Shown here: in pieces, positions 18,472 through 26,869 of the stretch
Layout of the letters: each line of letters starts with the position of its first letter
How positions within the stretch are numbered: position 1 is the first letter of the stretch
DNA from: Gracilimonas sediminicola
Lineage (GTDB): Bacteria; Bacteroidota; Rhodothermia; Balneolales; Balneolaceae
Assembly (NCBI RefSeq): GCF_024320785.1
Contig: NZ_JANDBC010000001.1
Coordinates: 330,617-394,616, forward strand
Length of the DNA: 64,000 nt
Reading direction: 5' to 3'
Position numbers and translations under genes: made by a program
Notes under the pieces: model-generated
Databases searched by the model: none
What the model saw: the letters and a program-made list of their open reading frames with translations, nothing else
Told to the model about the DNA's origin: nothing

Positions 18472-18836
18472 TGGAGGTGCGGGGAGTCGAACCCCGGTCC
18501 GGGAAGGTAGACCTGTTAGCATCTACATGTGTAGGTACTGATTGGTATTTCGGGTGAAGCCGAGCCCAGTACCTAAGCGACTTCAACCTATTCTGCTAAA
18601 GTTTCACGCAAACGCGGCAGAAGGCACGCTTACGATATCCTGTCTTGTATGACGTCCGGGCTGGCAATGACAGGCACTTAACCAGCGGGACGGCTTAGCA
18701 GTTTATGCTGCTAAACGGTATGAGTAATTATTGTCAATTACTTTTGATCCATAATGATTGTTATTACGAGAATCATTGGACACTCTCGACACGCAACCAA
18801 CGGTGATACTCAACCCGTCGAATCCAGAACACCCCC
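18472..18836 (-). ncRNA. ssrA: Transfer-messenger RNA (tmRNA)
   Basis: Rescues stalled ribosomes by acting as tRNA-Ala and as mRNA for a degradation tag. The 5' end GGGGGTG pairs with CACCTCC at the 3' end (7 bp, one G-U). The 5' conserved TTCTGGATTCGACGGG and the T arm CGGGGTTCGACTCCCCG are intact. CCA is not fully encoded. The tag reading frame ends in CGT TTA GCA GCA TAA (18703-18717), giving a tag such as IDNNYSYRLAA. The resume codon is not certain: ATT at 18736-18738, preceded by AGTA, or the GTA before it. Length about 365 nt, normal for one-piece tmRNA. Confidence 0.95.
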
Positions 18837-18897
18837 AATACGTCAATGAACTGCTTATAAGATACGAAATCTATAGCTTCTTATTGTAGTGGAAACT

Positions 18898-18959
18898 CGT
18901 TAATCGTTATTGGTTATTCGTTATATTGAAAATACACGAATAACGATTAACCAATAACG
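18898..18959. repeat. Imperfect inverted repeat abutting the DUF72 start codon
   Basis: Two 24-base arms (18898-18921 and 18936-18959) match at 20 of 24 positions when one is reverse-complemented; the mismatches arise because two short words (AATCGTT and ATTGGTT) appear in swapped order. The loop is 14 bases. It lies between the divergent tmRNA and DUF72 genes and ends 5 bases before the ATG, so it would fold in the leader of the DUF72 mRNA. Confidence 0.6.
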
Positions 18960-18964
18960 AACTT

Positions 18965-19852
18965 ATGAAATTTGGCAAGGTAGATAATCCCGGCGAAATC
19001 GACTTTTCCCTCCCACCGGATCACCCCGACACGCTTCGGGTATTAAATCAAAAAGGTGGCGGTGATTTTGATGCTTATGTGGGGTGTGCCAAATGGAATA
19101 AGAAAGACCTGAAAGGGTTTTATCCGCGGGGAACCAAAGATGAACTGGAGTACTATTCCCGGCAGTTTAATTCTATTGAGCTGAATGCCACGTTTTACGG
19201 GAATAAAGGGCCGGAACAGTCAGAAACATGGGCTGAAAAAACCCCGGACAACTTCAAATTCTTTCCCAAAGTGGTAAATACCATCAGTCACTTTAAACGA
19301 TTAAAGAATATTGAGGCTCCACTGGAGGAATATCTCCATGGTATGCGGGGTTTTGGGGATCAGCTGGAAATGATTTTCCTGCAGCTTCGGGACGATTTCA
19401 AACCGAAAGATTTTGACCGTATTCAACGACTGGTGGAAATCTGGCCGGATGAAATTCCGCTTGCCATCGAATTGCGACACACGGATTGGTACAATGATGC
19501 TGCAGTAGCAAGTCAGGTGTACCAGCTCTTTGAAGAAAACGGGGTAGCCAATATCATCACAGACACCGCCGGGCGCCGGGACTTACTGCATATGCGCCTT
19601 ACGTCCCCCGCAGCTTTTATCCGGTATGTAGGCGCCAATCACACCAGCGACTATGACCGTCTGGATGATTGGGTGGAACGTCTCAAATTCTGGAAAGAGC
19701 AAGGACTCGAAAAACTATACTTCTTTGTGCATCAGAACCTGGAGAAAGAATCGCCTATGCTGTCCAAGCATTTCATCAAAGCCATAAACAAAGAGCTGGG
19801 AACCAACCTGGATATCCCCGGCGAAGCCGAACAAGGTGATTTGGGGTTGTAG
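18965..19852 (+). CDS. DUF72 (YecE-like) family protein
   Basis: 295-residue cytoplasmic protein of the DUF72 family, predicted TIM-barrel fold with no established biochemical role. Conserved family segments are visible: YVGCAKWNKKDLKGFYP (about 39-55), FNSIELNATFYG (about 70-81), KFFPKVVNTISH (about 97-108), ELRHTDWY (about 168-175) and LYFFVHQN (about 258-265). Length is normal (240-300). No operon partner; its leader carries the inverted repeat described separately. The name is a family assignment, not a function. Confidence 0.9.
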   Translation: MKFGKVDNPGEIDFSLPPDHPDTLRVLNQKGGGDFDAYVGCAKWNKKDLKGFYPRGTKDELEYYSRQFNSIELNATFYGNKGPEQSETWAEKTPDNFKFFPKVVNTISHFKRLKNIEAPLEEYLHGMRGFGDQLEMIFLQLRDDFKPKDFDRIQRLVEIWPDEIPLAIELRHTDWYNDAAVASQVYQLFEENGVANIITDTAGRRDLLHMRLTSPAAFIRYVGANHTSDYDRLDDWVERLKFWKEQGLEKLYFFVHQNLEKESPMLSKHFIKAINKELGTNLDIPGEAEQGDLGL

Positions 19853-19862
19853 AAAAAACCCA

Positions 19863-19876
19863 CCCCGTCATTGCGA
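19863..19876. repeat. Left arm of interrupted palindromic element
   Basis: ACCCCGTCATTGCGA is the outer left arm of the element whose remainder begins at 21168 after the IS110 insertion. Joining 19876 to 21168 recreates GTCATTGCGAGGAGCC, the reverse complement (one mismatch) of GGCTCCTCGCGATGAC at 21293-21308. Confidence 0.8.
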
Positions 19877-19899
19877 ATACTATGACTAAATCAAGTGTA

Positions 19900-20931
19900 T
19901 TAGGCTGATTTTTTGTATTTCTTGATCATCTTTTGAATGTGCTTTGGATCATACTCTGCTTGATTATTCCACATGGCACAGTACAGACGAATCAGTTTAT
20001 TGATGATGTTGTTGATGGCGACCAGTTCGTGTTTACCCTCGGCGAGTTTCTGCTCGTAGTAGTCGTGGTAGTGGGGGTTGTGGTTGGCGACACTGCGGGC
20101 TGCTTGGTGCATCAATCGCCGCATCTCGGAGTTTCCGTACCCGGTGGATCGGTTCGGGCTTTTGACGGAGCTTCCAGAGCTTCGGCTATGAGGAGCAAAG
20201 CCGAATCGGGAAGAGATTTTTCGGGCATTCAATTGGTCTTGCTCAGCAAACAAGCTTAGCCAAAACCGTCCCGTTACCGGACCGATTCCGGGAGCTGTCC
20301 TCATGGTTTGGTAGCGCTTGGACAGCGCTGGGTCCTGACGAATCAACTCGTTCATCGTCTGCTCGAGTTGGTCGATATGCTGGGTGAGAAGTTGAATCTG
20401 TTGGTTCCACATCTCGGTTAGCTGGCTCATATCCGCATCATGAAAATCGGCTTCGGTGAGCTTACTTTTGAGGGCTGCCCGCTGATCCACCATCTTGCGT
20501 CGTTCGGCCTGAAGCCGTTTTATTTGCCCGACAGCCGGTATTGGGGCCTCCGTCAGGTGCAGCCGGTCACTGAAGCGATCACCATATTCGGCCAGTTGGC
20601 TGGCATCCCATTGATCGGTCTTGCGGTGATGTTCGAAGCTAACTTTGTCAAGAGCGGTGGTTTTAACAACCGCATGGGACCAGCCTTCGGTAGTGGTCCA
20701 CCGCAGCAGGTGCTCTCCGTAGCGGCCGGTGTGTTCACTCACCAGCATGGTTTGTGAAGGGTCAGCTTCCTGGTCTGTCAGCCACTCCCCGATGTGGGCA
20801 AAGCTTGCGGAAGTATTTTTTACTTCTTTGTGGAGCATCTATCCGGTTTTTCGGTCCAGCAAGCACAGGTCTAAGAGTAATTTTGAAATATCAATACCTA
20901 CTATAAAGCGCCATTTAATTGTAATTTCCAT
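19900..20931 (-). pseudogene. IS110-family transposase, split by an in-frame amber codon
   Basis: The DEDD-type transposase should start at ATG 20931 (MEITIKWRFIVGIDISK, whose Asp is the first catalytic acid). After residue 30 the frame meets TAG (20839-20841), directly followed by ATG. The remaining 312 codons are open. They contain the DEDD C-terminal part and the second domain with TAPGIGPVTGRFWLSL, and SSGSSVKSPNRSTGYGNS, which includes the expected catalytic Ser. The second part alone would lack the first catalytic Asp. So this is an inactivated copy, unless the amber is read through or is a sequencing error. Confidence 0.85.
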
Positions 20932-20966
20932 AGCAATTCCTCTATTTTATGGTCGGTTGATAAGCT

Positions 20967-21147
20967 GCCGAGTAGTTACCGTCCCGCCTCTTTTAAAAAG
21001 GTGCACTTTCCATACTATATGGGCTTAGATAACTACCTGCCATGACAGGCTTTGATTCGCAAAATGGGTTTTACCCAGAGGAGACAAGAGATTGCCTGTC
21101 ATGGTTCGGTAGCTTTTTATTTTGTTAGTAGCTAACCAACAAAATAT
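20967..21147 (-). ncRNA. Putative IS110 bridge RNA in the element's 5' non-coding end
   Basis: Reading the minus strand: a 5' stem-loop ATTTTGTT/AACAAAAT (21145-21119), then a hairpin with stem CATGACAGGC/GCCTGTCATG (21103-21041), then a hairpin with stem GTAGTTA/TAACTAC (21036-20972). The first loop has CTCCTC, the same as the left target plus core, and TTGCGA, complementary to the right target. The second loop has ATAGTAT, the same as the element's 3' end, and TAAAAGA, complementary to core plus its 5' end. This is the order and polarity known for IS621-type bridge RNAs. RNA ends are estimates. Confidence 0.75.
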
Positions 21148-21167
21148 TTCATCGGAAGTCTAAAAGA

Positions 21168-21311
21168 GGAGCCTGCACAGCCGAACGCCGGGCTGGGATG
21201 CATAACGACGCGGCAATCTCCCTGAACTGGCATCCCAAGTGGATTATGGAGATCGCGTCGTCGATATACGGAAAGCTCGTATCAACAACACCGGCTCCTC
21301 GCGATGACGGG
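21168..21311. repeat. Main part of the palindromic element targeted by IS110
   Basis: Contains the outer right arm GGCTCCTCGCGATGACGGG (21293-21311), inner arms GACGCGGCAATCTCC (21208-21222) and GGAGATCGCGTCGTC (21248-21262), and a central GGGATGC/GCATCCC pair (21195/21230). It thus forms a nested, cruciform-like structure. The left outer arm lies beyond the IS at 19863-19876. Confidence 0.75.
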
Positions 21312-21346
21312 TTTAAACACTCCTCCGGTACTAAAACAAACTCACG

Positions 21347-21455
21347 CGATGCCGTAAACGACTCGCTTACTTACCGGAATACACCTAACCATAACCACCC
21401 TTTTTCCACAGGCAACCAGCCCTTCCGGTACACAAGCGAAGGGGTTCAGCCCTTC
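21347..21455. repeat. 110-bp dispersed repeat, copy B1
   Basis: Diverged relative of copies A1/A2: same start CGATGCCGTAAACGACTCGC and same end with the GAAGGG/CCCTTC hairpin (loop GTTCAG); the middle differs. Direct repeat of B2 with a 442-bp period. Confidence 0.82.
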
Positions 21456-21534
21456 ACACCTAAACCAACCAAACGATTATCACCAACGTTAAGAACGACA
21501 ATAGGAAATTAAAGAGAATTATGACCGGCCTTAG

Positions 21535-21732
21535 AAAAAAGAGCGTAAAGAAAGAGACGAAATGAAGCGTTAAAAAATAAATCACTCCGCTGAGGACCAA
21601 AGAAGCCACCTCCAAGAGAAATGGAGCTTTGATTTATTTTAGCGTAATGCAGTCACTTTTAGCTCTTTTTTCGCCCGCCTTGATCTTTTGGTTCGTTTTG
21701 GATCAAGCCAAAATGAACATGAAACCGGCGGG
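21535..21732. repeat. Composite palindromic element between repeats B1 and B2
   Basis: Two adjacent inverted structures in a gene-free stretch (21456-21788). First: AAAAAAGAGC (21535) pairs with GCTCTTTTTT (21662), enclosing AATAAATCA/TGATTTATT (21576/21630). Second: CCCGCC/GGCGGG (21674/21727) encloses CTTGATC/GATCAAG (21679/21701). No gene is supported here. Confidence 0.6.
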
Positions 21733-21788
21733 TTATTAAATAAGGGAAATAATAAATTGAACAACCCTTCACGCCTACACTAACGAAG

Positions 21789-21897
21789 CGATGCCGTAAA
21801 CGACTCGCTTACATACCGGAATACATCCAACCACACCCACCCTCTTTCCACAGGCAACCACCCCTTCCGGTACACAAGCGAAGGGGTTCAGCCCTTC
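21789..21897. repeat. 110-bp dispersed repeat, copy B2
   Basis: Second direct copy of the B form; the terminal hairpin is longest here (AGCGAAGGG/CCCTTCGCT, 9 bp). The 144 bases between it and the next start codon (22042) contain the likely promoter of the TonB receptor gene but no clear motif. Confidence 0.82.
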
Positions 21898-22041
21898 GCT
21901 ACCCCTACCAACCAATCAAACAGCCCTTTATTGAAAAGAACCCGGAGTAATACTTTCTTAACATTTGGGAATGAATTAAGCGCTAACTTTCTTTGCAATA
22001 GTTCGTGTAAGTAGCTCAAAATTTCAGACGACTCAAACTTC

Positions 22042-24309
22042 ATGTACCGCACACTCTTACTGGCATTATTATTTATCATCGGGGGATTCGCATCTGTTAA
22101 AGCACAGCAACCTGCTTCTTTAAATGGATACATCACTGATTCTGAAACCGGGGAAACGCTCATCAGTGCAAATATTGGCTTTCAGGAAATCAACAAAGGT
22201 ACAGCCTCCAATACATTAGGGTATTATTCGCTGCCGAATATTCAGCCCGGCACCTATACCCTTTTTTGTAGTTACATAGGGTACAAACCATATCGACAAC
22301 AAATTACACTTGAGCCCGGAGAGAACCTGAGACTGGATGTTGAGCTGGTTCCCGAAAGTGTGGAGCTGGATGAAATTGTGGTACGCTCCAGCCGCGAGGA
22401 AGAAGAACAGAAGAACATCGGAACCGTGCAGGTTGATGCCAAGCTGATCCAGGAGCTTCCGTCTGTTTTCGAAGCCGACGTTTTTCGCTCCATCCAGCTG
22501 CTGCCCGGCGTTAAAGCTGCCTCTGATTTTTCGAGCGGTTTATATATCCGTGGGGGAAGTCCTGATCAAACCCTGATCCTGTTAGACCGAACTACTGTAT
22601 ACAACCCCAGTCACTTTTTTGGCTTCTTCTCCACCTTCAATCCCGATGCCATAAAAGACGTGCGATTATACAAAGGCGGATACCCGGCTGAATATGGCGG
22701 TCGATTGGGTTCAGTCCTGACTATCTACAACAAAGACGGAAACCGGAATGAAATGGACGGTACTGCAACCGTTGGATTACTGGCTTCCCGGGCGTCGATT
22801 GAAGGGCCATACAGCAAAGGGTCCTGGATGTTTTCAGCTCGGCGTTCTACCCTTGAGCCCCTGCTGGCCGGACTTCGTCAAACTACGGATAACGTGCCCA
22901 GTCAATTTTACTTCTATGATTTTAACGGAAAAGTGAATTTTGATGCCACCAAAAACGATAAGCTGTCCCTCGCCTTTTATGCCGGGCAGGATCAGGTAAC
23001 TTTCCCCTTCGCCGATGACGCGGAATTTGACCTGAATTATGGAAATCAGACATTGAGCGGAAACTGGACGCACATCTTTTCAGAAAAACTGTTCTCTAAC
23101 TTTGTACTTACCGGCTCCCGGTACTTCAATTTCCCGGGGTTTGATTTTGCAGGAACCAAATTCACGCGTTCTAATAACATCTATGATTTTTCCCTGAAGG
23201 CCGACCTTGAATATTTGCCCGGTAACAATCACACCATCGAAACTGGGATCTGGTCCGGAATTTTCACCTTCAAACTGCAGGATACCTTTGATGGGCAGGA
23301 CACCTTTGGGAGCCGTATCCAGAATCAATATGCATCATTTTATATACAGGATGAATGGCGACCCAATGACCAATGGATTTTCACCCCGGGGGTACGCATG
23401 AACTATTTTTCGGATGGAGATTATGTGCGTATTGAACCCCGTTTCTCCATGGAATACAGGCCGGGAAGCCGGGTACGCCTTCAGGCTGCCTATGGCCGGT
23501 ACAATCAGTTCCTCACCCTGGTAACCAACGAAGCCTTTTCCGGCTTTGATGTGTGGCTGACTTCCGCCGAAGGTGTCTCCCCTGCTTACGGAGATCAGTT
23601 CGTACTCGGAGCTAAAACCATCCCTTTTGAAGACTACGGTCTTGATATCGAAGTCTATTACCGAACCATGGAAGACTTATTTGAGCTGGATCCCTTTCTT
23701 CCCGATGTAGCCGGACTTTTATATGAGGATTTATTCCGTGTGGGTGACGGAAGTGCCTACGGAGTTGAAGTGTTCTTTGAAAAGAGAGCCGGAGATTTCA
23801 CCGGGTTTATCGGTTATACACTGGGCTACACCTGGAGACGATATCCGGGTTACAATTCTGAGATTACCGAACAGGGGCAAACCGCTCGTTTCTACCCCCC
23901 AAAATACGACCGCCGCCACGATATCAACCTGGTTGGGAATTATGAGTTCAATGAACGCTGGAAAGTCACCGCTTCTTTTAACTTTGCCACCGGCCAATCT
24001 TACACCAAGGTTTTAGGCAGATACGTCCAGCTCGATTTACCGTGGACTTTTGACGATCGTAACACCTTCACCGTTGGGCGGGTGAATGCCTCACGGCTTC
24101 CAAGCTATCACCGAATGGATGTATCGTTCTCACGAAAAGGTAAGTTCTTTGACCTGGGCGATTCAGAGCTACAGCTGCAACTCATCAACGTGTATTCCCG
24201 CCGTAACGTTTGGTTCTACAGCTTCGACTTTGATGAGAATCCGGTGGAGCGTAACCCTGTTTACCTGCTGCCCATTCTGCCCTCAATTTCTTACACCGTC
24301 AACTTTTAG
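22042..24309 (+). CDS. TonB-dependent receptor with carboxypeptidase-like domain
   Basis: 755-residue outer-membrane receptor: signal peptide (1-21), carboxypeptidase-regulatory-like domain (about 26-105, LNGYITDSETGETLISANIG), plug (about 120-235, with SSGLYIRGGSPDQTLILLDR), then the beta barrel ending TVNF. No STN domain, so no FecR signalling is expected. The gene is followed after four bases by a DUF4249 lipoprotein gene, a pairing frequent in Bacteroidetes, where DUF4249 proteins may act as surface partners. Substrate unknown. Confidence 0.92.
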   Translation: MYRTLLLALLFIIGGFASVKAQQPASLNGYITDSETGETLISANIGFQEINKGTASNTLGYYSLPNIQPGTYTLFCSYIGYKPYRQQITLEPGENLRLDVELVPESVELDEIVVRSSREEEEQKNIGTVQVDAKLIQELPSVFEADVFRSIQLLPGVKAASDFSSGLYIRGGSPDQTLILLDRTTVYNPSHFFGFFSTFNPDAIKDVRLYKGGYPAEYGGRLGSVLTIYNKDGNRNEMDGTATVGLLASRASIEGPYSKGSWMFSARRSTLEPLLAGLRQTTDNVPSQFYFYDFNGKVNFDATKNDKLSLAFYAGQDQVTFPFADDAEFDLNYGNQTLSGNWTHIFSEKLFSNFVLTGSRYFNFPGFDFAGTKFTRSNNIYDFSLKADLEYLPGNNHTIETGIWSGIFTFKLQDTFDGQDTFGSRIQNQYASFYIQDEWRPNDQWIFTPGVRMNYFSDGDYVRIEPRFSMEYRPGSRVRLQAAYGRYNQFLTLVTNEAFSGFDVWLTSAEGVSPAYGDQFVLGAKTIPFEDYGLDIEVYYRTMEDLFELDPFLPDVAGLLYEDLFRVGDGSAYGVEVFFEKRAGDFTGFIGYTLGYTWRRYPGYNSEITEQGQTARFYPPKYDRRHDINLVGNYEFNERWKVTASFNFATGQSYTKVLGRYVQLDLPWTFDDRNTFTVGRVNASRLPSYHRMDVSFSRKGKFFDLGDSELQLQLINVYSRRNVWFYSFDFDENPVERNPVYLLPILPSISYTVNF

Positions 24310-24313
24310 TAAC

Positions 24314-25222
24314 ATGAAGAAACTAACGCTATTAATATTCTTTGCTTCGGCTCTTATCATTTCGTGCAATGTCTATCCGCAAGATGATTATGAGGAATTT
24401 TACGTGGTGGAATCATACCTGGTAGCCAATCGTCAACTACCCCAGGTTCGGCTTTCTACCACCGTCCCGGCTGATGAAGTATATGATTTTGAGGAAGCCG
24501 CTGTTAACAATGCTATTATAGAAGTTCGTCTGTTGACAAGCGGACCTGAGAGTGCCGTTGAGCAGTCTTTTACCTACTCCAATTCAGAACCCGGTATCTA
24601 TCAATCCGACCAAAATCATGCGGTCATTCCTGAACGAACGTATCAGTTGCACATTTCTTTCCCCGGTTCCAACGATGTTATTACTGCTCAAACCATCATT
24701 CCGGGAAGCTTTGAGATTTTAGGTGGTGTTGCGGAGTCTGTGGTCTATCAATCCACCCAACAGCTTGAAATTACGCTGAGTGAAAGCTCATATCCCGGCC
24801 GGCAGAATATTTTTGTATTTAATGCCATCAGCTTCGAACCTGATGCCGAGGATCTCACACCCTTTTATTCGGACGTGTTTCAGGACAGTGATGACCCTGA
24901 AGAAGACATAACCCTGCTTTCCAATAACAGTTCTGGGATTATCAACGAGGGTAATTTTGAGGTCAACCCGGATGGCTCGGTTACGGTCAAGTATCCCTGG
25001 ATCGGCATCGCTTTTTATGGGCTGAATGATATTGTCGCCAACACCTTAGACGATAACGTTTATGACTTTGTGCGATCTCAACAAGTACAGCTGGGCGGTT
25101 CCACTCTTTCTCCCGGTGAAATCCAAAACGTCATCTATCATGTAGATGGTGGTATTGGTGTGTTCGGCTCCCTTGCTTCAGATACGGTAACCACGAATGT
25201 GGAACGGAATCCCAATCTTTAG
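24314..25222 (+). CDS. DUF4249 family lipoprotein
   Basis: 302-residue surface-type lipoprotein: hydrophobic leader and lipobox IISC (Cys18). The DUF4249 domain starts around residue 28 (YVVESYLVANRQLPQVRLST) and runs to the end, beta-rich. The ATG at 24314 is chosen because it is followed by a proper leader and lies four bases after the receptor stop; a longer in-frame opening overlaps the receptor gene and is not credible. Very likely cotranscribed with, and a partner of, the preceding receptor. Confidence 0.88.
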   Translation: MKKLTLLIFFASALIISCNVYPQDDYEEFYVVESYLVANRQLPQVRLSTTVPADEVYDFEEAAVNNAIIEVRLLTSGPESAVEQSFTYSNSEPGIYQSDQNHAVIPERTYQLHISFPGSNDVITAQTIIPGSFEILGGVAESVVYQSTQQLEITLSESSYPGRQNIFVFNAISFEPDAEDLTPFYSDVFQDSDDPEEDITLLSNNSSGIINEGNFEVNPDGSVTVKYPWIGIAFYGLNDIVANTLDDNVYDFVRSQQVQLGGSTLSPGEIQNVIYHVDGGIGVFGSLASDTVTTNVERNPNL

Positions 25223-26803
25223 TTAGAATGAATATCTCAGTGAGACAACCCAGGTGTTTACCGAGGTTAAATTGCTTCTGAAGTTATTTAATATACTTAA
25301 GCCGGACTCATGGCTCAGCATGAAACCCAGAAACAGGCTTTGGTTGTAATCAAAAGCATCTGTTGTAATTGTACTTATCTGAGGAACAACAAAGATTAAT
25401 TCCGGATTTTCAAAATCAGTAAGATCCGGCATTGTTGTTTCTTTAGTCTTTAACCTGCTATACCTCGCGTTCAGGTTTGCCCCTCCCCATACATTGAAAT
25501 ACTTGGTTACGGCATATGAAGTATAAATCGGTATTTGCGCTCCCGCTTCCTGGGTAAAATGATCCTTTCCGACTCCTCTGAAATTTTCAATATCGAAGCT
25601 TTCATAATCCGAAAACCCATAATATGGATTGATTCCTGTAAAAAAATTCAGATCATCACTGTCAAGCTTGATCATATACCCCACAGATATCGTCCCTCCC
25701 CAGAGCTTGTCATCAACCTCTACCGCAGGGTAATCGTCAAGATCTTCATCTGTAAGCGTAACTTGCCCGTTTGTAGTTTCCAAAAGCTCGGAACGAAATC
25801 TTTGTTGTTGGCTGGATGTTCCCTCGCTATACAAAGCCCGGATACTTGCAAACAAATAGTCATTATCCGTCACCCAGCTTACCGGCTTATTGATATACCC
25901 GGAATACCTGAATTGGAGCGGGTCAACGTTATCGACAAAAATCCGCTCAATTTCCCTCTCAAAAATAGCATCCCGAAACTCTGAATCTCTGTAGTCGTCT
26001 ACATCGGTGATGGCGTTTTGTGCGGTAAACTCATCGGTCTCGCGGGTATAACTGTTTTTTTGAATGAAAATCTTATGTCTGCTATCTATGCCATTGTTAT
26101 ATGAATGGAGACTCAGACCAACAGTAATTCTTTCAGTTGTAGTTATATTAAAAGACCGTGTATCTGTTTCGTTGTTACTCTGAAAGCTAAACTGAAGGGT
26201 ATCAGCTACAGTTAATGTTCTATCTTCAACCTGAACACGTTCAGAAATCACATCTGACTTCATGTTCACTTTTGAATACCCCAAAAAGCCCCCGATTGAA
26301 AAGTTCTTACCTCCCGGTGTTGTGATTATCTTCGAAAAGCTTAGATCAGCCTGACTTTCGGTTCGGTTATTTGTAAAATCTCTGGAATTATAAGAAGTTC
26401 GGGTATATTCAGAAACCCGATCTCCTTCCTCATTGCTACTTGTATCCAGAAACGAATCCTCTAAGTCACCTGTAGCATTAGTCTGGGTGAAATTTCCACC
26501 AAATGAAAAAAGCCACTTACTTTTAGTCAGAAAAGATAACCTGAAATTATCCGGCCGCTCAGATGGAGAAATGACCGTGCTCACAAATGCATTATCCAAT
26601 TCACCAGCCCGGGCTGGATTGAAGAGTACTTTTTGTATATCATCATCAACCAGAAACAAGTAGTTCTCAGATATGCTTTGTTGATAAGGAGTGAAATCTC
26701 CTAATTGCTGATATGGCAAATGTTGCACTTCATTAACCGGTTGTGCCATTAATGGATTAAAGAAAGTCGCAACAAATAAAAAGGCAGCAATAAACTTATT
26801 CAT
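25223..26803 (-). CDS. Predicted outer-membrane beta-barrel protein, unknown role
   Basis: 526 residues with a signal peptide (1-20, ending LMAQ) and many alternating amphipathic strands: SWVTDNDYLFASIRALYSEG, TISVGYMIKL, and a final VVSLRYSF that ends in an aromatic residue as barrels do. No known family is recognised. It ends directly against the DUF4249 gene with no spacer, in convergent orientation, and starts 66 bp from the divergent DUF4159 gene. It could be a porin-like or structural barrel. Confidence 0.7.
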   Translation of the reverse strand: MNKFIAAFLFVATFFNPLMAQPVNEVQHLPYQQLGDFTPYQQSISENYLFLVDDDIQKVLFNPARAGELDNAFVSTVISPSERPDNFRLSFLTKSKWLFSFGGNFTQTNATGDLEDSFLDTSSNEEGDRVSEYTRTSYNSRDFTNNRTESQADLSFSKIITTPGGKNFSIGGFLGYSKVNMKSDVISERVQVEDRTLTVADTLQFSFQSNNETDTRSFNITTTERITVGLSLHSYNNGIDSRHKIFIQKNSYTRETDEFTAQNAITDVDDYRDSEFRDAIFEREIERIFVDNVDPLQFRYSGYINKPVSWVTDNDYLFASIRALYSEGTSSQQQRFRSELLETTNGQVTLTDEDLDDYPAVEVDDKLWGGTISVGYMIKLDSDDLNFFTGINPYYGFSDYESFDIENFRGVGKDHFTQEAGAQIPIYTSYAVTKYFNVWGGANLNARYSRLKTKETTMPDLTDFENPELIFVVPQISTITTDAFDYNQSLFLGFMLSHESGLSILNNFRSNLTSVNTWVVSLRYSF

Positions 26804-26869
26804 ACTTTGTTTTTTGATTATTGCTAAGTCTATGAAATATCTGTAACTAATTCCTAAGAAATTGGACGT

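Larger units (their letters stand above)
19877..21165 (-). mobile_element. IS110-family insertion sequence (1289 bp without core)
   Basis: Ends were set from the interrupted palindrome. On the minus strand the left junction reads GGCTCC-TC-TTTTAG and the right junction ATAGTAT-TC-GCAATG, so the dinucleotide TC is present at both ends as the recombination core. No terminal inverted repeat is seen, as expected for IS110. The 3' end has only 22 bases after the transposase stop. The 5' end has about 234 bases before the start, which holds the putative bridge RNA. Size fits the family (1.2-1.5 kb). Confidence 0.85.

Noticed and set aside
18471-18540. A tRNA gene suggested by the T arm near 18480
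   Set aside because: The matching acceptor 5' strand is 350 bases away next to TTCTGGATTCGACGGG, so it is the tRNA-like end of tmRNA.
24086-24313. Longer start of the DUF4249 gene inside the TonB receptor gene
   Set aside because: It lies in another frame of a well-conserved receptor; the ATG at 24314 gives a proper lipoprotein leader.
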